Assembly: GCF_000590925.1 (NCBI RefSeq)
Contig: NZ_CP004372.1
Location: 630,001-694,000 of the forward strand
DNA length: 64,000 bases
Source: Roseibacterium elongatum DSM 19469
GTDB lineage: Bacteria > Pseudomonadota > Alphaproteobacteria > Rhodobacterales > Rhodobacteraceae
Reading direction: 5' to 3'
Each line of letters begins with the position of its first letter. Position 1 is the stretch's first letter. Of this stretch, positions 26,276 through 37,588 are shown piece by piece. Under the pieces are notes generated by a model. The model made no database searches. It was not told the origin of the DNA and saw nothing but the letters and a program-made list of their open reading frames with translations. The translations under genes were made by a program, and so were the position numbers.

Positions 26276-26422
26276 GGTTCGTGATCCTCCCTCACGAAAT
26301 CATCGGTCGATCGGACGCAGGCAGGCTTTGCAGCCGGGTGTGTTTCACGCTATGTGCCCGCGTCCCCTTGCCCGAGGTAGGGGGCGCATGTCTGCCCTTT
26401 CAACCCATACGTTACGTCACGA

Positions 26423-27379
26423 ATGAGCGCCAAGGCCCCCACCCTGCTTGCCCCCGATCGCGATGGCATCGTTAAGGCCGCACGCCTTCTGGCCGATGGC
26501 GGGTTGGTCGCGCTGCCCAGCGAAACGGTCTACGGGCTGGCCGCCGATGCGCGGAATGATCGAGCCGTGGCGCGGATCTACGAAGCCAAGGGCAGGCCAA
26601 GCTTCAACCCTTTGATCGTGCATGTGGCCGACATGGCCGCCGTGGAGCGGATTGCCGAAATGCCCGGCGCGGCGCGCAGGCTTGCGGCGGCCTTCTGGCC
26701 CGGCCCGATGACGCTGGTCCTGCCGCTGCGCGCGACGGCGGGGCTGTCGCCGCTGGTGACGGCAGGTCTGCCAACGGTCGCGTTGCGCCTGCCGGCGCAT
26801 CCGGTCATGCGCGCGGTCCTTGCGGCGTTTGGCGGCCCCGTTGCCGCGCCCTCGGCCAACCCCTCGGGGCGCATCAGCGCAACGCGGGCGGAACATGTGA
26901 TCGCCGGCCTCGGCGCGCAGGTCGACGCCGTGCTGGATGCGGGGCCCTGCGCGGTGGGGGTCGAGTCGACCATTCTTGCCCCTGCGCCGGGTGGCCTGCG
27001 GCTGCTGCGCGAGGGTGGCCTCACGCGCGAGGCGATCACCAACGTGGCCGGGCCGGTGCAAGAGGATGTAACCCCCGGAAAGGTCGAAGCGCCCGGTCAA
27101 TTGTCGAGCCATTACGCCCCGGAGGTCGCGGTGCGCCTTGGCGGTGCGGCACAGCCCGGCGACATCACCGTGGGCTTTGGCCCGGGGGCGGCCGATCTGA
27201 CCCTTTCCGAGACCGGCGATCTGGTCGAGGCCGCGACGCGGCTTTTCGATGTATTGCATGCGGCCGACAGGCTGGCCGCAGACCGCCAGGCCCGGGCGAT
27301 CCGTGTCAGCGACATCCCCGACGAGGGTCTGGGCCGTGCGATCAACGATCGGCTGCGGCGGGCGGCAGCCCCGCGCTGA
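26423..27379 (+). CDS. tsaC: L-threonylcarbamoyladenylate synthase (Sua5/YrdC)
   Basis: Makes threonylcarbamoyl-AMP from Thr, bicarbonate and ATP for the t6A37 tRNA modification. The 318-residue protein is the long Sua5 form: YrdC domain with LPSETVYGLAADA, KGRPSFNPLIVHV, FWPGPMTLVL and PSANPSG, then a Sua5 C-terminal domain after the QLSSHYAPE linker. ATG 26423 directly precedes the domain. A 147-nt divergent region separates it from the acyl-CoA dehydrogenase gene. Confidence 0.94.
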   Translation: MSAKAPTLLAPDRDGIVKAARLLADGGLVALPSETVYGLAADARNDRAVARIYEAKGRPSFNPLIVHVADMAAVERIAEMPGAARRLAAAFWPGPMTLVLPLRATAGLSPLVTAGLPTVALRLPAHPVMRAVLAAFGGPVAAPSANPSGRISATRAEHVIAGLGAQVDAVLDAGPCAVGVESTILAPAPGGLRLLREGGLTREAITNVAGPVQEDVTPGKVEAPGQLSSHYAPEVAVRLGGAAQPGDITVGFGPGAADLTLSETGDLVEAATRLFDVLHAADRLAADRQARAIRVSDIPDEGLGRAINDRLRRAAAPR

Positions 27380-27417
27380 TCCGGCGGGATGCGCGGCATC
27401 GAGCCATTGCGCGCGGG

Positions 27418-28008
27418 TCAGGCGTGGCCTGCCTCGGAGGACAGCATCAAGGGGTGAATGCCCAGGCTGAGCAAGGCCGCCTCCCACTTGCGCTCCATCT
27501 CGGTGGCGAAGATCAGGTCGGACGTCGCCTCGGCAGTCAGCCAGCCGTTCTGCGCAAGCTCGCTTTCCAGTTGCCCCGGCCCCCAACCCGCATAGCCCAG
27601 GGCCATCAGCGCCCGATCCGGGCCACGGCCCGCGGCGATATCTTCGAGAATATCCAGCGTTGCCGTCATCGCGAAGCGCCCGTCCACGACCAGCCCCTCG
27701 TCCGACGAGGCGTGATAATCGGCGCTGTGCAGGACAAAGCCACGCCGCATCTCGACCGGGCCGCCGAAACACACAGGCAGATCCGGCGCCGAACCGGGCG
27801 GCGCGATCTCGAGTTGTTCGAGCATTTCGCCAAAGGTCACCTCGTCCACGCGCTTGTTCACGATCAGGCCCATCGCGCCGTCTGCGGAATGCGCGCACAG
27901 ATAGACAACGCTGCCCGCAAATCGTGGATCGCCCATGCCAGGCATGGCGATCAACAGCTTGCCGGTCAGGTTTTCGGTCTCGGGGGCGGTAGGGGGCTGT
28001 GGTGACAT
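27418..28008 (-). CDS. YqgE/AlgH family protein
   Basis: A 196-residue protein of the UPF0301 family. Recognised by [39 protein letters not shown] and the [13 protein letters not shown] signature. Function is not firmly known in any species. I chose ATG 28008 ([10 protein letters not shown]); a TTG at 28044 would add 12 residues. Convergent with tsaC and divergent from the DsbD-N-like gene. Confidence 0.93.
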   Translation of the reverse strand: MSPQPPTAPETENLTGKLLIAMPGMGDPRFAGSVVYLCAHSADGAMGLIVNKRVDEVTFGEMLEQLEIAPPGSAPDLPVCFGGPVEMRRGFVLHSADYHASSDEGLVVDGRFAMTATLDILEDIAAGRGPDRALMALGYAGWGPGQLESELAQNGWLTAEATSDLIFATEMERKWEAALLSLGIHPLMLSSEAGHA

Positions 28009-28106
28009 ATCTGACAGGATGGAGGTGTTGCAGATTTCAATCAAGCACCGGGGCTGTCTCCAAATCGTGACTTTTCATTTCACGCGCTCCTGCCTAGCTC
28101 AGACCA

Positions 28107-28940
28107 ATGCAAAAGGCGTTCGCAAAATCCGCCCTGTCTGTGGCCTGTCTTTCGGTGATCCTCGGCGCGACCTCGTCCCTGCCTGCGGCAGCGCAGTTCA
28201 TGGGTCGGTCGGCCGATGATGTCGTCCAGGTCACCCTGGTCGAAGGGTGGCGCATGTCGGACACCCGGCACATGGCCGGGATTCGCATCGATCTTGCCCC
28301 CGGCTGGAAAACCTACTGGCGCGCGCCCGGCGATGGCGGCGTTCCGACAGAGCTGCGCCTGACCGAGGCCGAGGGGATCACCGGGCTGGCGATCCACTGG
28401 CCGCGCCCCGAGGTCTTCTTTTCCAATGGCATGCGGTCGATCGGGTATCGCGACGATGTCATCCTGCCGCTGGAACTCGTGCTTTCGGGCGACGGGCCGC
28501 ATCGCCTTGCGGGACGCATCGACATGGGGGTCTGCCAGGATGTCTGCATGCCCATCACGGTCGAGATATCGGGCCAGTTCGAGGCCGACCCCGCACGCGA
28601 CCCCATGATCGGGGCGGCCCTGTCCGATCGCCCCTTGAACGCGACCGAGTCGGGTGCAGGCGAGGTGCGTTGTGCGGTCGAGCCGATTTCCGATGGCTTG
28701 CGCGTCACGGTCACCGCCCCGCTGCAAGCGACCGGCAATGACGAGACGATGGTCGTGGAACATGCCGACGCGTCGATCTGGGTGTCCGAGGCGATGACGC
28801 AGCGCGATGGCGGTACCTTGACCGGCGTCGCGGATATCGTGCCCCCCGATCACGGGCCCTTTGCCCTGAACCGGTCTGACCTCAGGATCACGGTGATCGG
28901 CAGCCGGATGGCTGTCGATCTCGGCGGCTGCACCGGCTAG
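28107..28940 (+). CDS. Periplasmic DsbD N-terminal-domain-like protein
   Basis: A 277-residue exported protein: signal peptide with SALSVACLSVILGATSSLPA then AAAQ. The body resembles the periplasmic first part of DsbD/ScsB thiol-disulfide reductases: GWRMSDTRHMAGIRIDLAPG, WKTYWRAPGDGGVPTEL, and GVCQDVCMP (a Cys pair about residue 142-146). The membrane and thioredoxin domains of full DsbD are absent, so it is a stand-alone domain, probably handling a thiol or a metal. The stop codon CTAG is shared with the convergent RND gene. Confidence 0.78.
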   Translation: MQKAFAKSALSVACLSVILGATSSLPAAAQFMGRSADDVVQVTLVEGWRMSDTRHMAGIRIDLAPGWKTYWRAPGDGGVPTELRLTEAEGITGLAIHWPRPEVFFSNGMRSIGYRDDVILPLELVLSGDGPHRLAGRIDMGVCQDVCMPITVEISGQFEADPARDPMIGAALSDRPLNATESGAGEVRCAVEPISDGLRVTVTAPLQATGNDETMVVEHADASIWVSEAMTQRDGGTLTGVADIVPPDHGPFALNRSDLRITVIGSRMAVDLGGCTG

Positions 28941-31900
28941 CCCGAGGGCTGGTCGGCGGGTCTGAGGCGCGCCATCGCAAAAGCCGCGACCCAGACAAGC
29001 ACACACAGCGCGGCAACCCCCGTCAGAAACGCTGCAAAGGCGATCGACATGCCGCCCGCGGGCACCATCGCGGCAAGCGGCCCGGCCATCTGACCCGAGA
29101 CGATCGTGGCCCCCATCGTGGCCGCGAACCAGCCTGCCGCAACCGCGACCAGCCCCGCCATCAGGGCGGCAAGGCCCGGACGGCGCGCACCGCCCGACAC
29201 CGCGCGGCGCAACGCCGCGACCTGCTTGCCCACGTCCTGTTGCATCGCCAGAATCGCGGGGACCACCAGCAGAACAATGACCATTCCGAAACTCAGGCCA
29301 TAGACCAGCGTGATGACGGTCGGCTTGAGGAACTGCGCGTCGCGCGATGTCTCGTACAGCAAGGGCGCAAGCCCCAAGACGGTCGTCAGGGTCGTCAGCA
29401 AGACAGGGCGCAAACGGTCGCAGGCGCCGTCGACGATCGCGGGGATCAGGCCGCGTTCTTCGGCATATTCGTCCACCGTGGTCACCAGAACGATCGAGTC
29501 GTTGATGATGATGCCGGTCATCCCGATCAGACCCACAACGCTGAACATCGACAGCGGCACGGCCCAATCCATGTGGCCATAGATCGTGCCGACAAGGCCG
29601 AAGGGGATGATGGCCATCACGACGATAGGGCGCGTCCAACTGGCAAAGATCCAGGCCAGCACAAGGTAAATCCCCACAAGGCACAGGACGAACCCGGTCA
29701 AGGCGTCGCCCAGAAACGCGCGTTCCTGTTCAGCCAGCCCGGAGAGCTGCGTGGAAACACCGAACGTTTCCTCGACGCGGGGGATGATGACGTTTTCCAA
29801 CTCGTCCATGATCTCTTCCGCGCGCACCGGGTCATCCTCGGACAAGTCGCCCGTGACCGAGATAAGGCGCACGCCATTCTCGCGCTGGATCGACGAAAAC
29901 CCCTGCCGGGCGGTAACGCTGACGATATCGGCCAGCGGCACATATTGCCCCGAGGCCGAGCGCAACAGCACACGGTCGAGGAAATCCGCCGTCAACTCGC
30001 CCTCGGGCAGTTCGACGCGAATGCTGGCTGTCCGGGCGCCGTCGGGATAGGTCGCGGCCTCGATCCCGCCCAGACGGTTGCGCATCACGCGGCCCAACGC
30101 GCCGATCTCGAACCCCAGCGCCTCGCCCTGCGGTGTCAACGCAAGGCTGAGTTCCTCGCGGTCGTAGGCCATCGAGTCCTCGAGGGCCGAGACCTCGGGA
30201 TATATGACAAGGGCGGCCTGCACGGCTTCGGCCGCCTGTTTCAGGGTTGCGGTATCGGCGCCGAATATCTGAACGTCGATGGCATCCGCCCCCCGGCCCG
30301 CCGCGCCAGCCGCGAAAGCTGACGGTTTCGGTCATGGGCAATTGCCGTGCCTCGTCCTGCAGGTCGGCCACGAATTGAAAGGCCGAGTAGGGGCGCAAGT
30401 CGGCATCGATCAACTCGATCGCGATCGACCCCAGCAGATCGTTATCCTTGTTCTGGACCCCCGACAGCCCACTGCCGGAATTGCCGCCAACCTCGGACAA
30501 GACATACAGCAGCGGGCTGCGCCCGTATTCTTCTTCGTAGCGGGCGGCCACGGCCTCGGTGGCGCGCTGCATCTCGCGCATCATGGCCATGCTGTCGGCC
30601 CGGCTGGCGCCGTCGAGCATGGCGAAGTTGCCGGTGACCGAGGACAGTTCCGGCGCGTTGAAAAAGCGCCAGGTGACATCGCCCCGCAGGAAATGGCTGA
30701 TCTGCAGGGCCAGTACCAGGATCGTCGCCGCCAAGACCGGATATCGTGCCCAGACGACCAGACGCATGAGCGGGCGGAAGACCGTTTCCTTTACCCAGTC
30801 GAACGCCGTGTTCACCATGCGGCTGACGCTGTCGATGCCGTTCGTCGACATGGCGACCAGCACACGACGCCGCCGCGCGGCCGGCAGCAGTGCAAACCCG
30901 CCCCACAGGCCGATAAAGCCCGCCGCCGCCGCAAGCCCCAACGTATCGCCGCTGACACTTGCGGGCAGTCCGCTTTCGGCGCGCGTCAGAACATCGAACC
31001 GCGCTAGGATCATTGCCGCGACGATGAAGGCAAAGCCGGCAAGGACCATCGCGGTCAGCGTCAGGGCAAAGGCCGCGATCCCGACACGCAGCCTGGAAAA
31101 GCCCGTGACACCGCGTTCCTTCAGGGCGTGGGACATGTGATTGGGCAGGATCAGAAAGCATTCCAGCAGGCTGGCGATCAGAACCGCGATCACGGTAAAG
31201 GGGATATCCGCAATCAGGTCGCCGAACCGCCCGCCCACAGCCACGAGCCCGGCAAAGGCCAGGACGGTGGTCAGAGTTGCCGAAAACACCGGGGCGGCCA
31301 TGCGGCGCGCGGCATTCTCGGCGGCTGTGACGGGATCCTCGCCAAGGCTGCGGGCGCGGAAATCGGCATGTTCACCCACCACGATGGCATCGTCCACCAC
31401 GATCCCGAGCGTGATGATCAACGCGAATAGCGAAATCATGTTGATGGTCAGACCGCCCAGATACATCAGCGCGATGGCCGCGGTCAGGGCCACGGGTATT
31501 CCTGCAGCGACCCAAAGCGCCGTGCGCGTGTTCAGAAACAGGAACAGCAGCCCCAGCACCAGCCCCAAGCCCAGCAGAGCGTTGTCCATCAGGATGTTCA
31601 ATCGCCCTGAGATGGCCTCGGCGCGGGTGCGGATCAGGTCGATCCGGGTGCCTTCGGGCAGGGTGGCCTCCAGTTCGGCGGCGACATCCTCGACGAGGGA
31701 CTGGATGGCGATGGCATCCCCATCCTCGGAGCGGTCCACCCGCACCGATACGGCAGGCAGATCGCCCACGAAATAGGCCCGTTCGCGATCGACACCGGCC
31801 ACCTCGATCCGGGCCACATCGCCAATGGTCAACGCGGATCCGTCATCGTTCACCCGCAGCGTCAGCGCCGCGATCTGTTCGGCGGTGCGGCTGGCCGAGC

Positions 31901-32594
31901 CGGTCCGGATGCGCGCGTTGGCACCATCGACATCGCCGGCCGGCGACGTTGCGGCCGAGGCGGCGATCACCGCCGCGATCTCGGCCATCGAGATGTCATA
32001 CTGGATCAACGAGGCCGAGGGCACCTCGACCACCGTTTCGGGGGCCGCGATGCCCCGGATCGTCGTGGCCGTCACACCCACATCGTAAAGGCGCAGCACG
32101 AACTCGTCGGCAAAGCGGCCCAGTTGTCCGGGCGCAACGGGGCCGGTGATCACCACATCGGTGACACGGTCCCACCATTGGCCGCGGCGAAGCTCGGGTT
32201 CTTCGGCATCCTCGGGCAGGTCGGTGATCCCGTCCAGCGCCGCCTGCACGTCGTCGGCGGCGCGCGACATGTCCCAGCCAGGGTCGAATTCCAACGCGAT
32301 CGACGCGCGCCCCTCGCTGGATCGGGCCTGCGTGCCGACGACGCCCGGAACGGTCAGCATCACGGGTTCGATCACGGCCACGATGGCCTCATCCACATCC
32401 TCGGCGCCTGCGCCCTCCCATGCGATGGCGATGTCGATCTCGTCCGAGACGACATCGGGAAAGAATTGCGCCCGCATCTGCGGGATGGCGGCAAACCCCG
32501 CCACCAACAACAGCACCAGCAACAGGTTCGCGGCAGTGCGGTGGCGTGTGAAATAGCTCAGGATCCCCGAGGCACGTGCAGGCAACCGGCGCAT
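28937..32594 (-). pseudogene. RND efflux permease, one-base frameshift (probably a sequence error)
   Basis: Inner-membrane proton-driven pump of the AcrB/MexB superfamily, with the 12-TM layout and two large periplasmic loops. The N-terminal frame (from 32594, SYFTRHRTAANLLLVLLLVA) holds TM1-6 with GIVVDDAIVVGEHAD (acidic pair) and breaks near SFRGWRGGPGG. The rest continues in another frame from AIDVQIFGADTATLKQAAEA to the TM7-12 half (GMTGIIINDSIVLVTTVDEY). The span of 3658 nt is 3n+1. An extra C at 30286-30287, next to a six-C run, restores one ~1218-residue reading frame. The fusion-protein gene lies 3 nt upstream. Confidence 0.85.
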
Positions 32595-32597
32595 CGA

Positions 32598-34068
32598 TCA
32601 GCTTCCCATGCGTTCTTCGAGACGGGCGACCATGCGGGCCGGCACCTCGTCTTCGTTGAGTTGGTTCAGCATCCGCTCGCGCACATCGGTCGGGATGAAG
32701 CTGTTGCCTTCGACAAAGCTGATCAGACGGGCGCGCCGTTCGGGGTCGAGCGCGATGGTTTCGGGTTCGGGCGGGGCGGCCTCGGCCCGGTCAACCGCCG
32801 GTTCGATGGGGTTGATGCGAATGCCCTCGCCCAGAACCGGCGTTCGCGCCGAAATGACCTGCCGCCCCGCGTACTCGGCCGGCACCGAGACCAGGACATC
32901 ATCCCCCTGCCGGCGCAACAGACGCGCGGCGACCGCTTCGAGGCGGTTGTCATCGGTGACAAGCAGAATATGCCCGTCCGAGCCATAGGCCGTCGAAGGC
33001 AGCCGCGCGACCCTGGCCAAGGGGGGCTCCTCGACCTCGACGCGGACGAAATCGCCAACCCGCAACCCACGCGGCTCGGTGATGCGCGCGAACAGCAGGC
33101 GCCCCGATTGCCCCTCTTCCACGGCGCCCGACTCGCGGGTGAGGCGCGCCGGGGCCGACAGGTCGAGGCCGAAAACATCGAGAATGACGCGCACCGGCAC
33201 ATCGGGGAGCGTGCCGCTGTCGCCGATCAGATTGGCGTATTGCGCGGTCGATATCCGAAAGGCCACCTCAAGCGCGTCGGGGTCGATCAGGCTGGCCAGT
33301 TGCTCGTTGCGGTTCACCAGCCGGCCCGCAACCACGGTGACATCCGACAACACGCCCGAGAACTCGGCGCGCAACTCGGTCTGGGCCAGGGCGCGCTCGG
33401 CATCGGCAAGGGCGATGCGGCGCCGTTCCAGCGCGGTTTGCGCGATGGCGACACGCGCCTCGGCCGTGGCCAGGGGCCTGACGGCGCGACAGAACGGCCT
33501 GATCGGCGGTGGCCGATGCCAGTTCGGCCGTCTCGACCGCCACGGCCGACCCGACGCCGCGCGTCAACAGATCCTGCTGGCGTTCCAGCGCACGCAAACG
33601 CAGATCGGCCTGGCGTTGCGCCGCGGCGACATCCTCGCGCGCGAGGTCGAGGGCGCGGGTCGCCTCGGTCAGTTCATTCTCGGCATCGCGCAGGTCGGCG
33701 GCGGCGGTATCGCGGGCAGATTGCGCCTCGGCCGGGTCGATGCGCAGCAAGAGCTGCCCCGCCTCGACCGCACCGCCATCCTCGACATCCACGGCCAGTT
33801 CGATCACCGTGCCCTCGGCGGGGGCCCGCAGTTCCAGCGTACGCCGCGACCGCACCTCGCCAAAGGCAGTCAGAACCGGAACCTCCGGCCCGAGATCAAG
33901 GGTCAGGACCTCGGCCGAAAAGACGCGCTCGCGCGTGGGCGGTGTGCGGGCCTCTTCCGACATGCGGTCCTGCAAGGCGCCCCAGAAGGAATTCGCCGCG
34001 ACCGCCAGGATCGCAAACGTCGTGGCCAACAGGAACAGGCCCGCAAGGGCGCGGCGGAAAAAACGCAT
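32598..34068 (-). pseudogene. RND efflux periplasmic adaptor (HlyD/MFP), one-base frameshift (probably a sequence error)
   Basis: Membrane-fusion partner of the permease. From ATG 34068 it has a membrane anchor (RRALAGLFLLATTFAILAVA), the lipoyl half-motif LRAPAEGTVIELAVDVEDGG, and a long coiled coil (LRDAENELTEATRALDLARE). The frame is lost near ADQAVLSRRQA. It resumes in another frame with FSGVLSDVTVVAGRLVNRNE, the second lipoyl half, then the beta-barrel domain to 32598. The total length of 1471 nt is 3n+1; one extra G in the GGGG at 33473-33476 explains it and gives about 489 residues. Ends 3 nt before the permease start. Confidence 0.85.
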
Positions 34069-34100
34069 GTCTTTGTGCCTATCAAGAGGTGTCAGGGCAT

Positions 34101-34142
34101 TAGGTAGGCTCAAGCCGGGGAAGGTCCAAGTGACTAAGTCAC
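34101..34142 (-). promoter_or_regulatory. Promoter and palindromic operator of the RND pair
   Basis: On the minus strand: -35 TTGGAC (34124-34129), 17-base spacer, -10-like TACCTA (34101-34106). Directly before the -35 lies a perfect 13-base palindrome, GTGACT-A-AGTCAC (34130-34142). Such a site is typical for a TetR- or MarR-type repressor of an efflux operon, but no regulator gene is adjacent. Confidence 0.5.
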
Positions 34143-34164
34143 CACCCTGTCACGCAGCCACCGC

Positions 34165-34707
34165 TTATTTCCGTCGCATATGCTCGTCGAGCCGCGGCAG
34201 GATTTCGACGAAATTGCAGGGCCGGTGCCGGTAATCCAGCTGATAGGCAAGGATTTCATCCCAGGCATCCTTGCACGCCCCGGACGAGCCGGGCAGCGCG
34301 AACAGGTAGGTGCCGTTCGCCACCCCGCCTGTCGCCCGCGACTGCACCGCCGAGGTGCCGATCTTGTTCATCGACACGAGGGTGAAGACCGTGGCGAAGG
34401 CCTCGATTTCCTTTTCATAGACGTCGCGATGCGCCTCGACCGTGACATCGCGTCCGGTCAGGCCGGTGCCGCCCGTTGTCAAGATCACGTCGATCTCTGG
34501 GTCGGCGCACCACGCGCGGAGTTGATCCGCGATCCGGGCACGTTCGTCGGGCAGAATGCTGCGCGCAGCCAGGACATGCCCCGCATCGGTCAGGCGCTGG
34601 ACAAGCACGTCGCCGGATTTGTCCTCGGCCAGGCTGCGGGTATCGGACACGGCCAGAACGGCGATGCGGATCGGCAAGAAGGCTTTGGTTTCGTCGATGC
34701 GCGACAT
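34165..34707 (-). CDS. moaB: Molybdenum cofactor biosynthesis protein B
   Basis: MoaB/MogA-fold protein (180 residues) that adenylylates molybdopterin in Moco assembly. Motifs: PIRIAVLAVSDTRSLAEDKS, the ILTTGGTGLTGRDVT active-site loop and the FALPGSSGACKDAWDEIL segment. ATG 34707 (or 34710) overlaps the TGA of the glycosylase gene. Its partners moaD and moaE are at 48.3 kb. Its gene ends before the divergent RND operator. Confidence 0.93.
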   Translation of the reverse strand: MSRIDETKAFLPIRIAVLAVSDTRSLAEDKSGDVLVQRLTDAGHVLAARSILPDERARIADQLRAWCADPEIDVILTTGGTGLTGRDVTVEAHRDVYEKEIEAFATVFTLVSMNKIGTSAVQSRATGGVANGTYLFALPGSSGACKDAWDEILAYQLDYRHRPCNFVEILPRLDEHMRRK

Positions 34708-35522
34708 CATTCCCCCTTCCGTCGGGCGTTCAGCGCCAGAAGATCGGCCCAGGCCTTGGCCTTTTCGGGCGGTTGGCGCAGCAGGAACGCGGGATGGAAC
34801 ATCGGCAAGGCCGGCCGCCCCTGCACCTCGTCCCATTGACCGCGCAACCGGGTGATGCCCCGCCGCCCGAGCAGGCCCTGACAGGCCCAGTTGCCCATCA
34901 GCACCACCACCTCGGGATCGGCAAGGTCGATGTGACGCCGCACAAAAGGCAACAGCATCGCAAGTTCGTCCGGCTTGGGATCACGGTTCTGCGGCGGGCG
35001 CCACGGCAACATGTTCGTGATATAAAGGGCGGCCTCGCCGCTCTCGGCCTGCCGGGAAAGGCCGATGGCGTCGAACATGCGATCCAGCAACTGGCCCGCC
35101 CGGCCGACGAACGGCTTGCCCTGCCGGTCTTCGTCACGGCCGGGCGCCTCGCCCACGATCATGACGCGCGCCGCCGGATTGCCATCGGCAAAGACAAGGT
35201 TGCGCGCGCCGCGCTTGAGGTCGCACAGCTCGAACCCCGCCATGGCGGCCTGCAAGGCGGGCAGGTCCCGCGCCTGCGCGGCCAGCCTTGTGGCCAGATC
35301 GACCGCGGCCCCGACCGCCTCGGCCGGGTCGGGTGGGGGCGGGGCGGCAATTGGGCTGACCGGCGCCGGACCGCTCCTGAGGGGGGCGGGGGAAACCGGC
35401 TTCGGCGCTTCTGCCGGGGCCTCGAAACGGTTCACGGGCCTGTCCTGGATCGCCTCGTCGGCGCCCAGTTCTACCTGCCAGTCCAGCAGGGCCAGCGACT
35501 CGTGATAGCCCATTTCGTCCAT
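34707..35522 (-). CDS. Uracil-DNA glycosylase, family 4 type
   Basis: Removes uracil from DNA. The 271-residue protein has a ~90-residue N-terminal extension rich in Ala/Pro, then the catalytic domain: [46 protein letters not shown] and [10 protein letters not shown]. In family 4 enzymes four cysteines hold an iron-sulfur cluster; only two are visible here (in LCDLK and NWACQG). The overlap with moaB shows one transcription unit. Confidence 0.88.
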   Translation of the reverse strand: MDEMGYHESLALLDWQVELGADEAIQDRPVNRFEAPAEAPKPVSPAPLRSGPAPVSPIAAPPPPDPAEAVGAAVDLATRLAAQARDLPALQAAMAGFELCDLKRGARNLVFADGNPAARVMIVGEAPGRDEDRQGKPFVGRAGQLLDRMFDAIGLSRQAESGEAALYITNMLPWRPPQNRDPKPDELAMLLPFVRRHIDLADPEVVVLMGNWACQGLLGRRGITRLRGQWDEVQGRPALPMFHPAFLLRQPPEKAKAWADLLALNARRKGE

Positions 35523-35576
35523 GCGCAGAAGCTAAGGCCGCTGGACGCCGGTGGAAAGGGCTGTCACCACTGTGGC

Positions 35577-36032
35577 ATGCCGCGTGAGTTGACCGTGACC
35601 GCACAGTATCCCCGAGACGCCGATGATATCTTCGGCGATGCGTTGAGCTTTCAGGAAATGGCCGAGGCGACCAGGGGCGTCGCAATCTACCGCAACCTGC
35701 CCGACGGCGACATGGTCCAGGGCGAGACCTATGTCATCGACGTGCTGGTGTGGCGCGTCATGCACAACCCGCATTACACGGTGCATGTCGAGACCGTCGA
35801 CCGCGACGCCCGCCGCGTTCAGAGCCGCGAGGAAGGCTGGATGATCCGGCAATGGGACCACACGCTGACCATCGAGGCGCTGGGGGGCGGCGCGTGCCTG
35901 TGGACGGACCGATTGGTGATCGATTGCGGTTGGGCGACGGGGTTCATGACCTGGGTCGCGCGCCACCTGTACCGCACACGGCATCGCAACCGCCAGGGTG
36001 CCGGGATCACCGCGCGGGTGAGACGCATCTGA
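35577..36032 (+). CDS. SRPBCC-family protein
   Basis: A 151-residue START-like protein. It begins MPRELTVTAQYPRDADDIFG and is rich in beta-strands (DVLVWRVMHNPHYTVHVETV, HTLTIEALGGGACLWTDRLV), ending in a C-terminal helix (MTWVARHLYRTRHRNRQG). No catalytic residues or ligand can be assigned. It is distinct from the SRPBCC gene at 1833. Divergent from the glycosylase gene; pyrB follows 81 nt later. Confidence 0.72.
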   Translation: MPRELTVTAQYPRDADDIFGDALSFQEMAEATRGVAIYRNLPDGDMVQGETYVIDVLVWRVMHNPHYTVHVETVDRDARRVQSREEGWMIRQWDHTLTIEALGGGACLWTDRLVIDCGWATGFMTWVARHLYRTRHRNRQGAGITARVRRI

Positions 36033-36113
36033 CAGGGGGCCGCCGAGGGCATCCGTCCTTGCCCGCGGGCGGGGCGGCTGAATATAAGCAGCCTAGCCAA
36101 TACAGGGTGGTCC

Positions 36114-37070
36114 ATGAGTTTTCGTCAACAGCACCTATTGGGGATCGCCCCGCTGCATCCCGACGAGATCAGAACGATCCTTGATCTCGCCGACAGCTAT
36201 GCCGAGGCCGAACGCGCCGATCGCGGCCATGCCCGTGCGCTCGAGGGGCTGACCCAGATCAACATGTTCTTCGAGGCCTCGACCCGCACGCAGGCCAGTT
36301 TCGAGATCGCCGGCAAAAGGCTGGGCGCGGACGTAATGAACATGGCGATGCAGGCCAGTTCTATCAAAAAGGGCGAAACGCTGATCGACACGGCGATGAC
36401 GCTGAACGCGATGCATCCCGACTTGCTGGTCGTGCGCCACCCGCATTCCGGCGCGGTGGATCTGCTGGCGCAAAAGGTCAACGGCGCGGTCCTGAACGCC
36501 GGCGATGGCCGTCACGAGCATCCGACACAGGCCCTGCTCGACGCGCTGACCATCCGCCGCAAGAAGGGCCGCCTGCACCGGTTGAACATCGCCATTTGCG
36601 GCGACATCGCCCATTCGCGCGTGGCGCGCTCGAACATTCACCTGCTGGGCAAGATGGAAAACCGCCTGCGTCTTGTCGGGCCGGCGACGCTGATGCCCGC
36701 GGCGGCGCGCGACTGGGGCGTCGAGGTCTATGACGACATGGCCGAAGGGCTGGCGGGCTGCGACGTGGTGATGATGCTGCGCTTGCAACGCGAGCGGATG
36801 GACGGGGCCTTCATCCCGTCCGAACGGGAATATTACCATCGGTTCGGCCTCGATGCCGAAAAGCTGGCCCATGCAAAGGATGATGCCATTGTGATGCATC
36901 CCGGCCCCATGAACCGGGGTGTCGAGATCGACGGCCTTCTGGCCGATGACATCAACCGCTCGGTCATTCAGGAACAGGTCGAAATGGGCGTGGCCGTACG
37001 CATGGCGGCAATGGATCTATTGGCCCGCAACCTGCGGGCGGCAAGAATGGAACAGGGGGTCATGGCATGA
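36114..37070 (+). CDS. pyrB: Aspartate carbamoyltransferase catalytic subunit
   Basis: Second step of de novo pyrimidine synthesis: carbamoyl phosphate + Asp to carbamoyl aspartate. The 318-residue enzyme has the carbamoyl-phosphate motif [20 protein letters not shown], the [13 protein letters not shown] block and the Asp-binding [10 protein letters not shown] region. No pyrI regulatory chain gene is present. The next genes overlap this one and each other, ending in a dihydroorotase homologue without metal ligands, as in pyrB/pyrC' complexes of other bacteria. Confidence 0.96.
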   Translation: MSFRQQHLLGIAPLHPDEIRTILDLADSYAEAERADRGHARALEGLTQINMFFEASTRTQASFEIAGKRLGADVMNMAMQASSIKKGETLIDTAMTLNAMHPDLLVVRHPHSGAVDLLAQKVNGAVLNAGDGRHEHPTQALLDALTIRRKKGRLHRLNIAICGDIAHSRVARSNIHLLGKMENRLRLVGPATLMPAAARDWGVEVYDDMAEGLAGCDVVMMLRLQRERMDGAFIPSEREYYHRFGLDAEKLAHAKDDAIVMHPGPMNRGVEIDGLLADDINRSVIQEQVEMGVAVRMAAMDLLARNLRAARMEQGVMA

Positions 37071-37588
37071 CTGCGGAAACACTGCGAATTTATGCGTTGA
37101 ACGTCGACTCCGACGCCCGCCACACGAACCTCACGCGGGCGCGGGGCGAATCCGTCGAGATGCCGCCGCTTGCCGAATGGCTGGGCGTCGACGACCTCGA
37201 CCACCGCGAGATCGAGCTGTTTCCGCTGGACGATCTCGGCGACATGCCCCTGTCCGACTATGTCACGCGCGCTTTCGACCCGGACCCGGCGATCAATGCC
37301 ACAACGGCCAATCGGTTGGATGCCTTGTCCGGCTCGGTCCTGCTGGTTCCGGGCCGCGCCCTGCAGGACACCCCGCGTGACAGCCGCGAGTTGACCGAGG
37401 TTGCGATCCTCACCCTGGCGCAGGCCGACCAGACGGGCGCCTTGCCCAAGGCCGACCTTGCGCCGCCACCGACCTTGCCCGAGCAAGAGGACCGCCCCCC
37501 GGAAAAGATGCGCCGCATTACCATCGTGTTCCTGTTGACGGCGCTGGCGCTGGCAGGGCTTGTGGTGCTTCTCGGGGCGCTTGGCTGA
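37067..37588 (+). CDS. Single-TM protein in the pyrB operon, unknown function
   Basis: A 173-residue protein. The N-terminal ~140 residues are soluble and acidic ([38 protein letters not shown]); a Pro/Glu-rich stretch leads to one C-terminal membrane helix ([19 protein letters not shown]). No known domain recognised. The ATG overlaps the pyrB stop by four bases and its own TGA shares a base with the next ATG. The location suggests a link to pyrimidine enzymes or lipid synthesis (plsY is in the same run). Confidence 0.75.
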   Translation: MTAETLRIYALNVDSDARHTNLTRARGESVEMPPLAEWLGVDDLDHREIELFPLDDLGDMPLSDYVTRAFDPDPAINATTANRLDALSGSVLLVPGRALQDTPRDSRELTEVAILTLAQADQTGALPKADLAPPPTLPEQEDRPPEKMRRITIVFLLTALALAGLVVLLGALG

